The notes below the pieces were generated by a model. It saw only the letters and a list, made by a program, of their open reading frames with translations. It was not told the DNA's origin and did not search any database. From assembly GCA_002401545.1 (NCBI GenBank), contig NVTJ01000173.1:1-5372 (forward strand): a stretch of 5,372 nt of DNA, written 5' to 3'. Each line of letters opens with the position of its first letter. Position 1 is the first letter of the stretch. A program made the position numbers and the translations under genes. Source of the stretch: Alphaproteobacteria bacterium. Lineage in GTDB: Bacteria > Pseudomonadota > Alphaproteobacteria > Sphingomonadales > Emcibacteraceae. Positions 4,320 to 5,372 of the stretch are shown here, in pieces.

Positions 4320-5222
4320 TTTTGGCTTCTGTCCTGATGTTAGCTTCATATTTCCAGGCAAACCCCGCCGGTATTTTTTTATAGTCTTCTGGCTGACGCC
4401 CGGAACTCTTCTATTGCCCCATGCAAAACAATCATTTTTTGTTGGCGGTGAGCCTAGCTTTTCTTTTTCGCCTTTGACCCATTCTAAAAGCTCATTCTCA
4501 ACGGCAGGAGTGTCTACAGTTCGGGGGTTTCTACTCCTAACTGGGGTCAAAAACTCCCTGCGAAGGTCGGCAACTCGCACCTCTATATCTTGCCTTCTAA
4601 ATGGCGAGTCTAGGCCGTCATCTTCACAATCACGTACATTTGAATAATCTGAAAATTCCAGTGCTTCATAATCGGGTTCGATTGTTGCCCGTATTAGATT
4701 AAATGTTTTCGGGGGTGCTGCACGCAACCACTCTGCAGGAATGATCTGGTGCTCATCATCTTGCATTTTTTTTTTGCCAGACATTTGCACTCGTCCTTGC
4801 ATGGCAGCATCCATCAGAGCATCGGCAACCTGCCCCATTCTCTCTTTGCAAAGGCGCTCAATTTTCTTATTGAAAATCAATTCATGCATTTCCTCTTTTT
4901 GCTTCCGTGCAAGCTCATGACGTTTTTTAAAAAACAATTTGATAAGCACTAATTCATTTTCAGAAAGGCCATAGAGTGCTTTTCCCCGATTGTTCTTTAG
5001 CCATGCAGCACGGCCATTAGACATTGCTCTTAGCCACGCTTTATCCCGTGGGCGAGAATTACCAAAAGGCGCATATTTGCCCCAAGCCAGCCATACCAGA
5101 GTTTCAAAAAAAGGAATGGTCTCAACATCAGGCAAGACTTCCCGCTTCATTGTGAACGGAAGCAGGTCATGCCGCTTGCCGCCAAAAGGTTCTTGCTCTG
5201 GGTTATCTGCCCTGTCAGTCAT
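4305..5222 (-). CDS. Unrecognised 305-residue protein following the integrase
   Basis: No family is recognised with confidence. Residues 36-67 form a Trp/aromatic-rich segment (IPFFETLVWLAWGKYAPFG, then ..AWLRAM). Residues 88-135 are strongly helical and charged, perhaps a coiled coil. IIPAEWLRA (160-168) and the later DIEVRVADLRREF (212-224) resemble elements in accessory proteins of alphaproteobacterial islands. Residues 244-290 (ELLEWV...GSPPTKNDCFAWGNRRVPGVSQKTIKKYRRGLPG) read like a small helix-turn-helix, and the end is basic, so DNA binding is plausible. The ATG 5222 lies only three bases after the integrase stop, in the same frame. The nearest ribosome site (AAGGGAG) is 12 bases away, so start by reinitiation is likely. 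Codons 150-152 (AAA AAA AAA ATG) form an A10 tract that could cause slippage; either single-base shift leads to early termination. The gene is more AT-rich than its downstream neighbours. Confidence 0.8.
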   Translation of the reverse strand: MTDRADNPEQEPFGGKRHDLLPFTMKREVLPDVETIPFFETLVWLAWGKYAPFGNSRPRDKAWLRAMSNGRAAWLKNNRGKALYGLSENELVLIKLFFKKRHELARKQKEEMHELIFNKKIERLCKERMGQVADALMDAAMQGRVQMSGKKKMQDDEHQIIPAEWLRAAPPKTFNLIRATIEPDYEALEFSDYSNVRDCEDDGLDSPFRRQDIEVRVADLRREFLTPVRSRNPRTVDTPAVENELLEWVKGEKEKLGSPPTKNDCFAWGNRRVPGVSQKTIKKYRRGLPGNMKLTSGQKPKRNGL

Positions 5223-5225
5223 GGG

Positions 5226-5372
5226 TTATTTGGACTCCCTTAGTGATATAATTTTTGCCCCTTTATGGCCGTCCAGCGCTGCCGCTATGGTCTGGCCAAT
5301 GGTGTTGGCCGCGTGTTGCACCGGGTCATTGGCAAGGTGTGCATAACGCTGGGTGGTGGCCGCCTGCGTATG
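5226..5372 (-). CDS. Tyrosine recombinase (integrase), C-terminal end, partial
   Basis: The last 48 codons of an integrase run in from the window's right edge and stop at TAA (5226-5228). The fragment begins HTQAATTQRYAHLANDP, which is the end of the catalytic domain. The first His fits the conserved His/Trp of the LGH motif, and Tyr at fragment position 10 is the nucleophile that attacks DNA. Their nine-residue spacing is that of the phage lambda integrase family. The tail is an amphipathic helix (AANTIGQTIAAALDG) and a short basic end, as in many integrases of prophages and islands. The N-terminal and remaining catalytic residues lie outside the window, so activity cannot be judged. It is the most upstream gene seen of the minus-strand block, and the 305-residue gene starts three bases after it. 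Confidence 0.92.
   Translation of the reverse strand, partial: HTQAATTQRYAHLANDPVQHAANTIGQTIAAALDGHKGAKIISLRESK

Overview
The window looks like bacterial chromosome, probably from an alphaproteobacterium. This is an inference: the winged-helix, PC4-like and HTH proteins of the right half have the look of gene sets common in alphaproteobacterial integrative elements, and no taxonomic marker gene is present. Gene density is high, with clear Shine-Dalgarno sites and a CCA-encoding tRNA.

Left half (1-2260, plus strand, chromosome-like). It opens with a complete tRNA-Arg (anticodon CCT). A well-formed sigma70-type promoter then precedes a secreted Sel1-repeat protein. Next comes a small secreted-protein pseudogene broken by an in-frame amber codon and cut short by an early ochre codon, and then a 160-residue putative lipoprotein that I do not recognise.

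Middle (about 2130-2850, gene-poor, AT-rich in parts). The only recognisable content is a minus-strand relic of the phage- and island-associated family with the signature HGG..STGAPKGNRN..KHG. It is split over at least three frames. The rest looks like decayed DNA and probably contains or lies near the edge of a mobile element.

Right half (2853-5372, minus strand, mobile element). It is read from right to left. First is the C-terminal 48 residues of a tyrosine recombinase, cut by the window edge, with the catalytic His and Tyr nine residues apart. Three bases later comes an unrecognised 305-residue protein carrying an A10 slippage-prone tract. Then follow a repeat-rich regulatory interval, an AlpA/excisionase-like HTH protein, a possible 58-residue gene missed by a length cutoff, a winged-helix protein, a PC4/p15-like nucleic-acid-binding protein (overlapping the previous gene by 11 bases), and a winged-helix protein of a replication-associated type. 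Every recognisable product of this block is a DNA-binding or recombination protein, as expected for the control module of a small integrative element or phage satellite.

The most interesting unexplained structures are on or around this module. One is a plus-strand promoter followed about 75 bases later by a strong intrinsic terminator, together a candidate small antisense RNA between the AlpA-like and winged-helix genes. The other is a cluster of AAACGGGT repeats with mutually exclusive hairpins just upstream of the AlpA-like gene.
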